From [Chlorobium] sp. 445 (GTDB lineage: Bacteria; Bacteroidota; Chlorobiia; Chlorobiales; Thermochlorobacteraceae): a stretch of DNA of 64,000 bases. The notes beneath the pieces are model-generated. The model saw only the letters and a program-made list of their open reading frames with translations, did not search any database and was not told the origin of the DNA. The stretch covers positions 1 to 64,000 of the forward strand of contig NSLH01000010.1 of the NCBI GenBank assembly GCA_002763895.1. The letters are read 5' to 3'. Shown here piece after piece: positions 27,423 through 36,862 of this stretch (the stretch's first letter is position 1; each line of letters begins with the position of its first letter). The translations under genes were made by a program, and so were the position numbers.

Positions 27423-28043
27423 TCATGTACCGCTGTGCAGTGTAGGCTGCTGAGGTTGCTTTTGGATAATCTCTGCTTCTATGGCAAGCAGTTCAGACCA
27501 TCTTGCGGCGACTGTCTCTTCTTCAAGCAGGGTTTCAGCAAGCTTGAGAAAGGTTTTGTAATGCCCTGCTTCAGATGCAAACAGACTGCGGTACATTCGC
27601 TGCAGGTCTTTATCAGTAGCAGATTCGCCTAAGAGCCAGAAGCGCTCACAAGAGCGTGCTTCGATCAGTGCAGAGATGAGCAGTCTATCGAGCAGTTCAT
27701 ACTTGCCTTGTCCTATTCGCACCGTGCGTCGGAGCTCACTTGCGTAGGGGTTGCGATGCGTGCGTGGCAGTACGCCCTTGCGTCGTGCAATGAGTTGTAA
27801 GACCAGATAGAGATGCGATGTTTCATCTTGAGCAAGGTGTGCAAGTGTTACCGCCCATTGAGGTAAAGCGTTCAAGTCTGTACAGCGGTTCAAAAGTTCT
27901 AGGGCATTGTTTGCAGCCTTGCGCTCCAAGTAAGCATGGTCGTACAGCAGTTCCAGAGGCGCTTGCAGCACGCGCTCTGCCCAGTGTTCTGGAGTAGCGT
28001 AGTGCAAGGGCAAATTAAGGTGAGAGCAAGAGTGTGTGCGCAT
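27423..28043 (-). CDS. miaE: tRNA 2-methylthio-N6-isopentenyladenosine-37 hydroxylase-like (MiaE family)
   Basis: The protein is 206 residues, all-helical, with paired di-iron ligand motifs in the expected order: DHAYLERKAA, DETSHLYLVL, EARSCERFWLL and SEAGHYKTFL. This is the ferritin-like arrangement of MiaE, which hydroxylates the isopentenyl side chain of ms2i6A at tRNA position 37 using O2. That implies at least some aerobic metabolism. The gene lies 33 bases downstream of lpxA in the same direction. A generic di-iron protein is the only real alternative. Confidence 0.85.
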   Translation of the reverse strand: MRTHSCSHLNLPLHYATPEHWAERVLQAPLELLYDHAYLERKAANNALELLNRCTDLNALPQWAVTLAHLAQDETSHLYLVLQLIARRKGVLPRTHRNPYASELRRTVRIGQGKYELLDRLLISALIEARSCERFWLLGESATDKDLQRMYRSLFASEAGHYKTFLKLAETLLEEETVAARWSELLAIEAEIIQKQPQQPTLHSGT

Positions 28044-28076
28044 GGTGTCCAGTATTTTGAAACATGCTTTTAAGTC

Positions 28077-28907
28077 TCAATTGGATGCCGACGACTCACC
28101 GTGAGGCGGTGTAAAGCACGAACGAATGAATTTGCGTTTGCTATGCGATTCAAAGAATGCCAGAATCTCGCGCCGTTCTGGTGAATCGGGCACTTCCGCT
28201 TTTACTTTTTCAATGGCATTTTTGATGAGCAATCCCGATTGAAAAATGATGCGGTAGCAATCGCGGATGATGTTGATTTGCGCAGAGGAAAAGTTGCGTC
28301 GCTTTAAGCCAGTAAGATTGATGCCTTCGTAGCGAGCTGGCGAGCGGTCGGCAGTTACAAACGGGGGAACATCTTGCACTACCTTTGCCGCGCCACCAAT
28401 CATAGCGTGTTTGCCAATGCGTGTAAATTGATGAACCACCGATGCCCCGCCAATGAAGGCATAGTCTCCGATTTCAACATGCCCGCCAAACTGCACCGCA
28501 TTTGCTACAATGACATGGTCGCCAATGGTGCAGTCGTGTGCCACATGCACGTAAGCCATCAGCAAACAGTTGGAGCCAATGACAGTTTTGCCTAAGGCGA
28601 TTGTACCACGATTAAGCGTTACACATTCGCGAATGGTGGTGTGATCACCGATAATGAGCGTTGTTTTCTCACCGAAAAATTTGAGGTCTTGCGGAATGGC
28701 TGCAATCACCGCATTAGGAAAAATTCGGCAATGCTTGCCAATGCGTGCACCGCTGTAAATGACAACATGATGCGTGATTTCAGTGCCGTCGCCAATTTCG
28801 ACATCATCTTCAATGACACTATATGCGCCAATTTTAACACCGTTGCCCAACTTCGCACCCGCACCTACAATTGCCGTTGGGTGAATTTCTACCTCAGCAA
28901 CACTCAT
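28077..28907 (-). CDS. lpxA: acyl-[ACP]--UDP-N-acetylglucosamine O-acyltransferase
   Basis: The 276-residue protein has the left-handed beta-helix of hexapeptide repeats (IHPTAIVGAGAKLGNGVKIG onward) and the LpxA-specific active-site segment LMAYVHVAHDCTIGDHV, with the catalytic His. The C-terminal helical part (GLKRRNFSSAQINIIRDCYR) is also diagnostic. It catalyses the first step of lipid A synthesis, so the organism makes LPS. Its ATG overlaps the stop of the preceding 2OG oxygenase gene (ATGA at 28904-28907). No other lpx gene is in the window. Confidence 0.96.
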   Translation of the reverse strand: MSVAEVEIHPTAIVGAGAKLGNGVKIGAYSVIEDDVEIGDGTEITHHVVIYSGARIGKHCRIFPNAVIAAIPQDLKFFGEKTTLIIGDHTTIRECVTLNRGTIALGKTVIGSNCLLMAYVHVAHDCTIGDHVIVANAVQFGGHVEIGDYAFIGGASVVHQFTRIGKHAMIGGAAKVVQDVPPFVTADRSPARYEGINLTGLKRRNFSSAQINIIRDCYRIIFQSGLLIKNAIEKVKAEVPDSPERREILAFFESHSKRKFIRSCFTPPHGESSASN

Positions 28908-29773
28908 TGCGCATTTTCTTTGTTTCGCGTTTTGAGCGCAAAGAAAGTTTTGTTGTAAAAATCAATCAGCCCAAATGTTTTGAGCTGGCGTTTGATAAAG
29001 TTTTTTGCTGTCTCCTTGACAATCGTTTTTGCCTTCTTGGTCATCGGTTCGTCTGGACGAGTGCGGAAGGTCGTGTCATGATACTTTATCTTTTTCGGTG
29101 CTGGCGTGTAGTAATAGGCATAGAAGGATTTGCGCGATTCACCTTCGGGCACACTGATTTTGGAATAGCCATGATAGGAGATGTCATTTGTCTCAAAAAT
29201 CACACAGCGATTAAGAATAGGTAGGTGTGCAGCGCCGCAGCAAGTCATGTTGGCATCCCACATCTCGAGTTTGCCGCCATATTCTTCTTTCCAGAACTTG
29301 TTGAGGAAAATTAGCACATTCACGCGCCGATGCAGCGGCTCTGTTGGATGAATGTTGAAATCAATGTGAATGTCAAGGTAACTGCCATTGCTACCCTGAT
29401 GCGTCCCTGAGCCAAGTGGACCGTTGCATGTTGTCAGGTTCTCAATGCCTGTGATTTGCTCCAAGAACTGCAGAAAAGGTCGGCTGTAGAGTTCATTGCG
29501 CAACGCCTTAAACATCGGATGATAGTTCTCAAACTGACTATCCTCCGCTTTGCGCTCATTGATACCATCGTAATGCGTCTTCATGGCTTCCAACTTCGGG
29601 AAGTTTTCGTAGAGCGTGTCAGCAACTTTTTCATCAAGAAAGCCATCAATGACTACATGTGGATAGGGTTTGCCCGAGCAATAGCGCTGCTGTAACTCGC
29701 TTACCATGTTTGGCTCAAACCATTTCGGCTGAATAAGATGCGTTACTTCTGCCAGAGTCGACATAACCGTCAA
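28904..29773 (-). CDS. 2OG-Fe(II) oxygenase (prolyl-hydroxylase-like fold)
   Basis: This 289-residue soluble protein begins its domain with PYPHVVIDGFLDEKVADTLY, typical of small-molecule 2OG oxygenases. The iron site is HIDFN (HxD) with a distal His in SYHGYSKI, and the 2OG-binding Arg is in SRKSFYAYYY. So the catalytic triad looks complete. It ends with a basic helix. The four-base overlap with lpxA suggests coupled expression. By inference the target may be an LPS or lipid precursor, but this branch also occurs in glycan clusters with undefined substrates. Not an LpxO orthologue by sequence. Confidence 0.8.
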   Translation of the reverse strand: MTVMSTLAEVTHLIQPKWFEPNMVSELQQRYCSGKPYPHVVIDGFLDEKVADTLYENFPKLEAMKTHYDGINERKAEDSQFENYHPMFKALRNELYSRPFLQFLEQITGIENLTTCNGPLGSGTHQGSNGSYLDIHIDFNIHPTEPLHRRVNVLIFLNKFWKEEYGGKLEMWDANMTCCGAAHLPILNRCVIFETNDISYHGYSKISVPEGESRKSFYAYYYTPAPKKIKYHDTTFRTRPDEPMTKKAKTIVKETAKNFIKRQLKTFGLIDFYNKTFFALKTRNKENAQ

Positions 29774-29789
29774 AAGATAGATTTCGTCG

Positions 29790-32591
29790 TCAATTTAATT
29801 TTTCTTTTGGCAAAATCGAACTGTCCTGCGGTTGTGCTGTGCTTGTCAATCGCTTCAATTCTTCCACTTCTTGCTTGAGTTGTGGGTCGTTCGGATAGAG
29901 GCTTGCCAGTTGCTGGAAAATTGGCAAGGCTTTTTGGTATTCACCCAGCGAGCGATAGGCTTGCGCTAAGTAGAAATTCGGCAGCGGGTCTTGCGGATTC
30001 TTCACCATTAAGCTTTGTGCCTCTTTTTCCATCTGGGGCAACAGCTCAAGTGCTTTCTCTTTTGCACCCACCGTTGCATACATACGCAGCGCGGCTTGCG
30101 TGAGACGAAAATCCGATTCTTTTTGAGGATCTAGCAAATCTGACTGGGATTTATCTAAGACTGCAATCGCTAAGTCTCTATTTGAGACTTCTCTTATAGT
30201 TCCATCTTTTTCGCGCACACGGCTTGTGCCATTCGGATCGCTAGCAAATTCTGATGCCAGACGCAAAAAGACATTCCTGTAATTGCTCACTAGGCGACGC
30301 GTGTTCTCGTCAAAGTACACGCTGGGATTATTAAGGTTCGTGTAGCGAAAGACATTCATGAGTTTATCGTACATGATTTCTTTATCGACCACACCATAGC
30401 CATCAGATTTAATTGGCACGACCCGATACGCAAAGCCATCCATGCGCAGGTATTCATCAATACCGATGCGGTTCGATTCACTGACGGTCATCGCAAAGTA
30501 AATCGGTCTTTCCCAAAGGTTGTTGGTAATGACTTCATACACCACGCGGTCTTGTGCTCGAATGTAGCCCTGATTGTTCGGTCCTTGCAACACCGGCTGC
30601 ATCGTCCAGCGGATGGTATCGACCAGCGTGTAATTACCACTTAGGCTTGAGAGCTTGCGCGCGCTTGCACGTTCCTCGTAGTATGCCTTATACTCACCTT
30701 GCTTTACTGATTCGGGCACAGGCAAGATGACTTCTTTTGCTCGCCAAGGTTCATAGCCAAACTCCTTTGAGTTCAGCTCACGGTCGGAGATGTTCATTTT
30801 GACTTTCTTTGCACCTCGCGGTTCTTCATTTTTGAGTTGCCACACATGCCAATCGGTGTTTGCCAGACTCAGATTGCAGACGCGCACATCTTGGCGAATA
30901 CCATAGGCTTCCTGCAAGCACCAGAGCGGAAAGGTATCGTTATCGCCATTCGTAAACAGCACAGCATCTTTTTCGCAACTCATCAGCAGGTTGTAGGCAT
31001 AGTCGTACGGCACATAGTTGCCAGAGCGGTCGTGCGAATGATAATTGACACGCAGCATATTGGCATTGATGAAAATCAAGCCGAAGGCACATGCTGCAAT
31101 AGCCCCTACTGTCAGTTTTGATTCTTCCTTGACACTCTCGCGAATGGTCTCAAAGAGGGCTTCAATACCAATGCCTACCCAAATTGCAAAGGCAAAAAAA
31201 CTGCCGACATAGACATAATCGCGCTCGCGTGGTTGAGGTTCAGGTGGGTTGGTGTAGATGTTGATGAAGACCCCAGTCAGAAGGAGCAGTGCTGTAACCA
31301 TCAGCGCCATCTGCCAATTTCGCCGGAAGTGATAGATTGCCCCGAAAATACCGACAGCAAATGGTATGCCCCAGAGTTTTGACCAATCCACACCATCGTC
31401 TTGTTCATCGCCTGCGCGACCAATAAACTGCCAGCCAAAATAGCGCAGATACAGGTGCGCCACTTGATACTTGATAAAGAAATCAAAATCGCTGCTGTAC
31501 TTCTGATAATTGCGCTGATGGTCGGGGTCATTTGACCAACGACGTTTGAAGAGCGGATAATCACCGTATTGCTCACGGTTGAGATACGAAAAGAGTTTTT
31601 CAAATGTAGCGGGTGCATTTTCATTAATCGGGGGTTTGGCTTGTGAGCGCAGCATGACCATGGTCATGGAACTGTATCCGACGATAATTAACAGCAATGC
31701 CGTCGAGACCAGATTTGCCAAGCGCATCTTATTTTGATGGGTATAATAAACCGCATAAATCAGTGCTGCCACAATCAGCACGCCAATCATCGGCGATGTA
31801 TCGCGCATCAATTGCGGCAGTTTTTGCACTATGCCTGGATAAATGACAAGGAACATGAGCGATGAGACCACGACCAGAATTGCAAAGCCGCGCACAGAAA
31901 ATTCGTAACGGCGGAAGTAGTAAATCAGCGCGAGTGCAAAGAATGCTAAGAGCGCTTGCAGGTGCACGCCCAAAGTTACGCCGAAAGCATAAGCGATGAG
32001 CAAAAGCCACTTGTCGCCCGTTTCTGTGTCTGCATACTCATACCAGCGCAGCATCAGCCAGACGACCACCGTGTTGAAGAACATTGATGAGGCATAGACT
32101 TCTGCTTCGACCGCATTGAACCAGAAGCTATCGGAAAATGCCAGCGTCAAGCCTGCTACAACACCTGCGCCGTAAGCCGAGATCTTTTCAGACAGGGTCC
32201 AACTGTCCGGATCGGTACCACGATAGAGGCGAATCAGGCGAATGGTAATCAGGTAGGTTAGCATCACAGCAAGTGATGCAGTAATTGTGCTGATGAGATT
32301 GACTCGCAGTCCGACATCTTCAATGAATGGGGCGAAGAGAATGATGAACACTCTGCCCATCATCGTGAAAATTGGTGTGCCCGGTGGGTGCGGTACGCCC
32401 AGCGTATTGGCAACGGCAATGAACTCGCCGCAGTCCCAAAACGAAAACGTAGGCGCTACCGTCAGCAGATAGACCACTTGGGCAATTGCATAGACCCCAA
32501 GGGCAATGTAGGCATTGAGTTTCTTATGCGTGAGCATCAACTGAGTTTGAATAGTTTCAGACGAAGAGTGATTCGGCAATGGCATCGGCAA
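29790..32591 (-). CDS. DUF2723 polytopic membrane protein (putative GT-C glycosyltransferase) with C-terminal TPR
   Basis: The protein is up to 933 residues. After an N-terminal helix comes APTFSFWDCGEFIAVAN and LGVPHPPGTPIF, the DUF2723 signature. Its acidic residue in the first loop resembles the Asp of protein O-mannosyltransferase-type GT-C enzymes. About ten helices follow, then a roughly 400-residue soluble part ending in a TPR (YLAQAYRSLGEYQKALPIF). It probably glycosylates exported proteins or lipids from a polyprenyl-phosphate sugar. The annotated start overlaps hemW by 35 bases; the internal Met at 32537 would avoid this. Confidence 0.85.
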   Translation of the reverse strand: MPMPLPNHSSSETIQTQLMLTHKKLNAYIALGVYAIAQVVYLLTVAPTFSFWDCGEFIAVANTLGVPHPPGTPIFTMMGRVFIILFAPFIEDVGLRVNLISTITASLAVMLTYLITIRLIRLYRGTDPDSWTLSEKISAYGAGVVAGLTLAFSDSFWFNAVEAEVYASSMFFNTVVVWLMLRWYEYADTETGDKWLLLIAYAFGVTLGVHLQALLAFFALALIYYFRRYEFSVRGFAILVVVSSLMFLVIYPGIVQKLPQLMRDTSPMIGVLIVAALIYAVYYTHQNKMRLANLVSTALLLIIVGYSSMTMVMLRSQAKPPINENAPATFEKLFSYLNREQYGDYPLFKRRWSNDPDHQRNYQKYSSDFDFFIKYQVAHLYLRYFGWQFIGRAGDEQDDGVDWSKLWGIPFAVGIFGAIYHFRRNWQMALMVTALLLLTGVFINIYTNPPEPQPRERDYVYVGSFFAFAIWVGIGIEALFETIRESVKEESKLTVGAIAACAFGLIFINANMLRVNYHSHDRSGNYVPYDYAYNLLMSCEKDAVLFTNGDNDTFPLWCLQEAYGIRQDVRVCNLSLANTDWHVWQLKNEEPRGAKKVKMNISDRELNSKEFGYEPWRAKEVILPVPESVKQGEYKAYYEERASARKLSSLSGNYTLVDTIRWTMQPVLQGPNNQGYIRAQDRVVYEVITNNLWERPIYFAMTVSESNRIGIDEYLRMDGFAYRVVPIKSDGYGVVDKEIMYDKLMNVFRYTNLNNPSVYFDENTRRLVSNYRNVFLRLASEFASDPNGTSRVREKDGTIREVSNRDLAIAVLDKSQSDLLDPQKESDFRLTQAALRMYATVGAKEKALELLPQMEKEAQSLMVKNPQDPLPNFYLAQAYRSLGEYQKALPIFQQLASLYPNDPQLKQEVEELKRLTSTAQPQDSSILPKEKLN

Positions 32592-33714
32592 GTGTAAATC
32601 CTTTATCGGTTAGTTTAATGATTTGGTGTGCATCTTGTGTTTCAATCGTAATCAAACCTTCTGTTTTAAGCGACTCTAACTTTGTCGTGCGCTGTTTTAA
32701 GTGCGTCAAAAAATAAGTGCCGAAGTTACAAAACTTTTCCTCTAATTCCGATAGATCAATCCCGCCTCCTTGTCGCAACCCCAAGAGCACCATTTCGTTA
32801 AAGATGTCTTTTGGCGAAAGTATCTCGCGAAACGACAAAGCATACTCTGGCGCTTCCAAATACGTCTTTAGGCTCGGCTGATTGGCAAAGCGTTCTTCGC
32901 TGTGTGGTGTGATGACAAATGAATGTGCAGACGGTCCAAACCCCAAGTACGGCACACGATTCCAATACGCACGATTATGGCGCGAATGAAATCCGGGTTT
33001 GGCAAAATTCGAAACCTCGTAGTGTTCGTAGCCATGCTCGCGTAGCCTCTGCATGGTAAGCAGAAACATCTGAACTTGCACGGCATCGAGCGGCGGCTGA
33101 CGCAAGCCTCGCTTGATGAGCTTTTCGAGCAATGTTCTCGGCTCCACCGTGAGCGAATAAGTTGAGAGGTGCTTTGGCTGCAGCGAGATGGCCATCTCCA
33201 ACTCTTCTTCCCACTCTGTAAGCGATTCATGCTCAATGCCAAACATCAAGTCTATACTGACATTCTCAACATGTGCCTGTGCCAGCTCGAGGGCATGGCA
33301 ACTTTGCGCCGCCGTATGCTCTCGTGAGAGCCAGCGCAATTTTGAATCACGAAACGACTGCACACCAAGACTGAGACGATTAAAACCCAGACGCACAAGG
33401 TCGTGCAGATACGCTTCTGTTACATCTTCAGGATTGACTTCCAGCGTCAGCTCGACAGTTGAGACGACAGCATAGGTTTTCGCTATCAGGTTCAGTATCG
33501 TGTCAATCTGTGTTGGCGCCAGCAGTGATGGGGTGCCGCCACCAAAATAAATGGTTTCGATTTGCTCGCCGCTGAGCAGATTGGCACGCACTACCAATTC
33601 TTTTGAGAGTGCCGCCAGAAAATTGTCTATTAGCGCCGTATTGGTGATGAAATAAAAATCGCAGTAATTGCACCTGCGGCGACAGAACGGAATGTGGATG
33701 TAAAGTCCTGCCAT
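32557..33714 (-). CDS. hemW: radical SAM heme chaperone HemW
   Basis: I prefer the start at 33714, giving MAGLYIHIPFC as in the family; the longer frame to 33774 adds unlike sequence. The 385-residue protein has the radical SAM cluster motif CRRRCNYCDF (CxxxCxxC), the YFGGGTPSLL segment and VSIDLMFGIEHES, and the HemW-type C-terminal domain. It lacks features that distinguish HemN coproporphyrinogen dehydrogenase. HemW inserts heme into respiratory enzymes. It leads the minus-strand run hemW-DUF2723-oxygenase-lpxA-miaE. Confidence 0.9.
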   Translation of the reverse strand: MAGLYIHIPFCRRRCNYCDFYFITNTALIDNFLAALSKELVVRANLLSGEQIETIYFGGGTPSLLAPTQIDTILNLIAKTYAVVSTVELTLEVNPEDVTEAYLHDLVRLGFNRLSLGVQSFRDSKLRWLSREHTAAQSCHALELAQAHVENVSIDLMFGIEHESLTEWEEELEMAISLQPKHLSTYSLTVEPRTLLEKLIKRGLRQPPLDAVQVQMFLLTMQRLREHGYEHYEVSNFAKPGFHSRHNRAYWNRVPYLGFGPSAHSFVITPHSEERFANQPSLKTYLEAPEYALSFREILSPKDIFNEMVLLGLRQGGGIDLSELEEKFCNFGTYFLTHLKQRTTKLESLKTEGLITIETQDAHQIIKLTDKGFTLADAIAESLFV

Positions 33715-33789
33715 TTCAAGCGATACTGACGCGCCTTTCTGTGTGCATTTCTGTGCTAACCACGCATTGCTCAATACAGTGGTCTCTTC

Positions 33790-34356
33790 TCAAGATACAA
33801 GCATTGCCGAGGTTGTGCGCTGCACGGTTGCAAGTTGCGCTGGCAGGTGCTCAAAGTCAGGATGGTCGCCAGCGTGTTTGAAATCATGCTGCCAAAGAAT
33901 TTGGTTTGCTTGCACATAGAAAAGTCCAGGCATGGTCCAAGGATCGCCTACGGGCAATCCAATGAAGTGTCCTTTTGCTGCTGCGCGCACGCCACATGCC
34001 CACACTTCTGGACCAAACATCTGCAAGAGTGATCCGCGCTCTAAGCCAAAGGCGTTATAGAAGGTTTTCGGCAAATCTGCAATTGCGCGTGCCTTACGCC
34101 ACAAGCGCGGGAAAAATTCATGTCCATCTTCCAGCGTTCCTTGATAGAAAAAGAGCGTACTGGGATAATTTGGCACTGTCTCTGCAGCGTGAGCAATATC
34201 GGCAATCATTTCACGGCAAAAAATGCAACCGAAATGGCGCACAAATACCAGCAGCGTTGGATCGTTACCCAGTTCCTCGCGCAAGGTATTTGCTCTGAGA
34301 TTTATGCCGCTAATAGGCAAGTCAAGAATATGGTCAGGAATGGTACTTACTTTCAT
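33790..34356 (-). CDS. peroxiredoxin-like (AhpC/TSA, SelL/PRXL2-type) protein
   Basis: The 188-residue soluble protein has a thioredoxin fold with LLVFVRHFGCIFCREM, a CxxC motif at the start of the first helix. The middle part (AFGLERGSLLQMFGPEVW, then GDPWTMPGLFYV) fits the AhpC-TSA_2/SelL group, in which the first cysteine is sometimes selenocysteine. Such proteins are thought to reduce peroxides or disulfides, but physiological substrates are unclear. No signal peptide. It is upstream of hemW in the same direction with a 75-base gap. Confidence 0.78.
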   Translation of the reverse strand: MKVSTIPDHILDLPISGINLRANTLREELGNDPTLLVFVRHFGCIFCREMIADIAHAAETVPNYPSTLFFYQGTLEDGHEFFPRLWRKARAIADLPKTFYNAFGLERGSLLQMFGPEVWACGVRAAAKGHFIGLPVGDPWTMPGLFYVQANQILWQHDFKHAGDHPDFEHLPAQLATVQRTTSAMLVS

Positions 34357-34445
34357 CTTAGAATCTTGGTCATGGTTACACGGTGCTTTTGTATGAACAC
34401 CACAGCAAGTGGGAAAGTTCTTAACAGCTAGGGCAACACACGCCT

Positions 34446-36242
34446 TTAGTGCGCCACCTCAGCTATATGGTTTGACGGGGCTTGACAATGTTTGAGGTAA
34501 TGCGCCATCACTTTGCCTGCAATTGGTGCAGCAACTTGTCCGCCAAAGCCAGCATTTTCAACCAGCACGCATACTGCAATTGTTGGATTTTGATAGGGTG
34601 CAAAACCAATGAACCATGCATGATCATCACCGTGTGGATTTTGCGCAGTACCAGTTTTGCCAGCCACTTCAATGCCGTCAATTTGTGCAGCTTTGCCAGT
34701 ACCATTGGCGACGCACAGACGCATGCCATTGCGCACAATCTCGAATGTCGAGGCTGAAATGGGCAGTGATTTCTTTTCAAACTCAAGCGTTTTCATCTCA
34801 CCAGTTTGTTTGTCGCGGTAGGCTTTGAGCAGGTGCGGTTGAACAAGCGTGCCTGCGTTTGCAAGGGCTGCAACATAGCGCGCCATCTGAATTGGTGTGG
34901 CACCAATATCGCCTTGACCGATGCCCAAATTTACAAGAAAGCCATCGTGCCAGCCGACTTTGTAGGGACCGTAGCGTTTGTTGAAATACTCGCGTGTCGG
35001 CAAGGGCGGCGAGAGTTCATCAGCAATGTCCAGACCTGTCTTTTCACCAAAGCCAAACATTGCACTGTATTTTGCCCAGCGGTCCAGACCGATGCGCAGC
35101 ACCAGTTGATAGAAGAAACTGTTGCATGAGTATTGAATGGCGCGTGTTACATCCAATGCGCCGTGTCCTTTGCCGCCATGACAGAGAAAATCCTTATTGC
35201 CGAACTTGAAATGTCCAGAGCACCCAAATACGGTCGATGGCGTAATAATTTTTTCTTCTAGCGCAGCAATTGCTGAAATCATTTTATAGGTAGAGCCTGG
35301 CGGATAGCGCGTTTGTGTTACTCGGTTGAAGAGCGGATTCTTTGGATCTTTGACGAGTGCATTCCATGTCGATGCGTCAGTTGAGCCTTCAAGCAAAGCA
35401 GGGTTATAGTCAGGCTTGCTGGCAATTGCCAAGACCTCACCATTTTGGGGATTAAGCGCCACGATAGCGCCCGATTTGCCTAAGGCAGTGAGCAAACTTT
35501 CAGCTACAGCTTGAAGTGAAGCATCCAGTGTGAGCCATAAATCACTGCCACGTTGTGCAGGAATATGCCGAGCACCGCCTTCATACTCTGCCACTTGCTT
35601 GCCCAGCGAGTTGACAATCATCAGCTTGTAGCCGCGCTGACCGCGCAACAGCTCTTCATAAGTTTTCTCTAATCCTGCGTAGCCGATAATGTCGTCCCTG
35701 GCATAAACATCTTTTGGCAATTTTTCCAGCATCTGCTTCGAGATAAATTTGGTATAGCCCAAGACATGCGGCGCATTGAAGTCTTTGCGTGGATACCTGC
35801 GTTTGTTTTCAATGACAACATCAATACCCGGCAGGCGCCAAAGATGCTCCTGAAGACGTAAGAAGGCTTCAAATCCAATATCGCGTAAAATGCGTGTTGG
35901 AGCATGGCGGCTGTAGTTTTCAGCTTCTTTGAGCTTATCGCGTAAAAGTTGCTGGCTTACGCCCAAAAGCGCTGCAATCTCTGGAATCTTGGACTTATCA
36001 AATTCTGAAGGAATAACTTGCACAGAGTATTGTGGCTGGTTTTCCACAATCGGCATGCCATTGCGGTCATAAATTGTACCACGCGATGCATCTACAGGAA
36101 TTTTGCGTACGCTATTTTGCGATGAGATTTGCCCAAATTCCTGCGCGGAGATAACTTGCAGATAAAATAGCCGTGCTAACAAGGCACCGAAAAGCAGTGC
36201 CAGTGCACCATAGACCAGCGGTGAGATCGGCTTTTCTCTCAT
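34446..36242 (-). CDS. mrdA: penicillin-binding protein 2 (peptidoglycan transpeptidase)
   Basis: This 598-residue protein has one N-terminal membrane anchor, a pedestal/dimer domain (SRGTIYDRNGMPIVENQPQY) and a transpeptidase domain. The catalytic motifs are STYK (in YPPGSTYKMISA), SCN and KTGT (VAGKTGTAQNPHGDDHAW). The sequence and position after mreC-mreD identify it as the rod-shape PBP2 of the elongasome. It cross-links new side-wall peptidoglycan in the periplasm with RodA and MreBCD. RodA and MreB are not in the window. All catalytic residues are present. Confidence 0.94.
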   Translation of the reverse strand: MREKPISPLVYGALALLFGALLARLFYLQVISAQEFGQISSQNSVRKIPVDASRGTIYDRNGMPIVENQPQYSVQVIPSEFDKSKIPEIAALLGVSQQLLRDKLKEAENYSRHAPTRILRDIGFEAFLRLQEHLWRLPGIDVVIENKRRYPRKDFNAPHVLGYTKFISKQMLEKLPKDVYARDDIIGYAGLEKTYEELLRGQRGYKLMIVNSLGKQVAEYEGGARHIPAQRGSDLWLTLDASLQAVAESLLTALGKSGAIVALNPQNGEVLAIASKPDYNPALLEGSTDASTWNALVKDPKNPLFNRVTQTRYPPGSTYKMISAIAALEEKIITPSTVFGCSGHFKFGNKDFLCHGGKGHGALDVTRAIQYSCNSFFYQLVLRIGLDRWAKYSAMFGFGEKTGLDIADELSPPLPTREYFNKRYGPYKVGWHDGFLVNLGIGQGDIGATPIQMARYVAALANAGTLVQPHLLKAYRDKQTGEMKTLEFEKKSLPISASTFEIVRNGMRLCVANGTGKAAQIDGIEVAGKTGTAQNPHGDDHAWFIGFAPYQNPTIAVCVLVENAGFGGQVAAPIAGKVMAHYLKHCQAPSNHIAEVAH

Positions 36243-36306
36243 CTCTCAATTGCAATTGCGGATTTTCACTTGCACATTAACTTCATGAACATCTCATGAG
36301 CCTGTT

Positions 36307-36334
36307 TGTGTTGAAACGGAATCGATGCAACACA
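36307..36334. repeat. inverted repeat between mreD and mrdA
   Basis: TGTGTTG and CAACACA form a perfect 7-bp inverted repeat with a 14-base spacer in the 122-base gap between mreD and mrdA. There is no T-tract, so it is not a standard terminator. It may be an RNA hairpin or chance. Confidence 0.3.
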
Positions 36335-36364
36335 TTAGGATTTGTCATCTATGCACAAGGCGGC

Positions 36365-36844
36365 TCAGTCTCTGTCCTGCTCGAACTTTCTCAGTACCAG
36401 TGTATAAGCCATATAGCCCAGCACTAAGTTAAAGCCTATACTACTTGCCACAGCGAGCGCATATTGCCACCACACCAGTGTCAGGCCATAGCTTACCAAG
36501 TTAAACGCTACGCTGCCTGAGAGACTTGCAATTGCAGTTGCAAAAAGAAATTCGCTTTGTGCACTTGGCTTATCGCTCTCACGAAAGAAGCCGGCACTGA
36601 AGCCTGAAACCGTCTTGGAGAGTGCATTGCTGCCCAGTGTGCCGTGTAACAAATCCATCATCAAGCCAATTAAGAAACCTGCTGTTGTTCCAACGCTCTG
36701 TCCTTCTCGGCGCGCAATGAAGACGGCCCAAATGAGCAGCGCATCTGGTGCAGCTCCATAAAGCAAGAGCCGATCTAAAAAAAACTTTTGCGCAAGTCCC
36801 AAAAGGAACGCCACACCGACATAGAGAAAGACGCGCTGCAACAA
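36365..36844 (-). CDS. mreD: rod shape-determining protein MreD
   Basis: The protein is 159 residues with five or six hydrophobic helices and no soluble domain. The features ALLIWAVFIARREGQSVGTTAGFLIGLMMD and LHGTLGSNALSKTVSGFSAG match the MreD pattern, though quoted here as two separate parts of a longer block. It lies directly between mreC and mrdA, which settles the identity. MreD is a membrane component of the elongation complex. Spacing to mreC is 18 bases. MreD sequences diverge strongly, so position matters more than similarity. Confidence 0.85.
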   Translation of the reverse strand: MLQRVFLYVGVAFLLGLAQKFFLDRLLLYGAAPDALLIWAVFIARREGQSVGTTAGFLIGLMMDLLHGTLGSNALSKTVSGFSAGFFRESDKPSAQSEFLFATAIASLSGSVAFNLVSYGLTLVWWQYALAVASSIGFNLVLGYMAYTLVLRKFEQDRD

Positions 36845-36862
36845 ATGATAGCTTCAAAAGCG

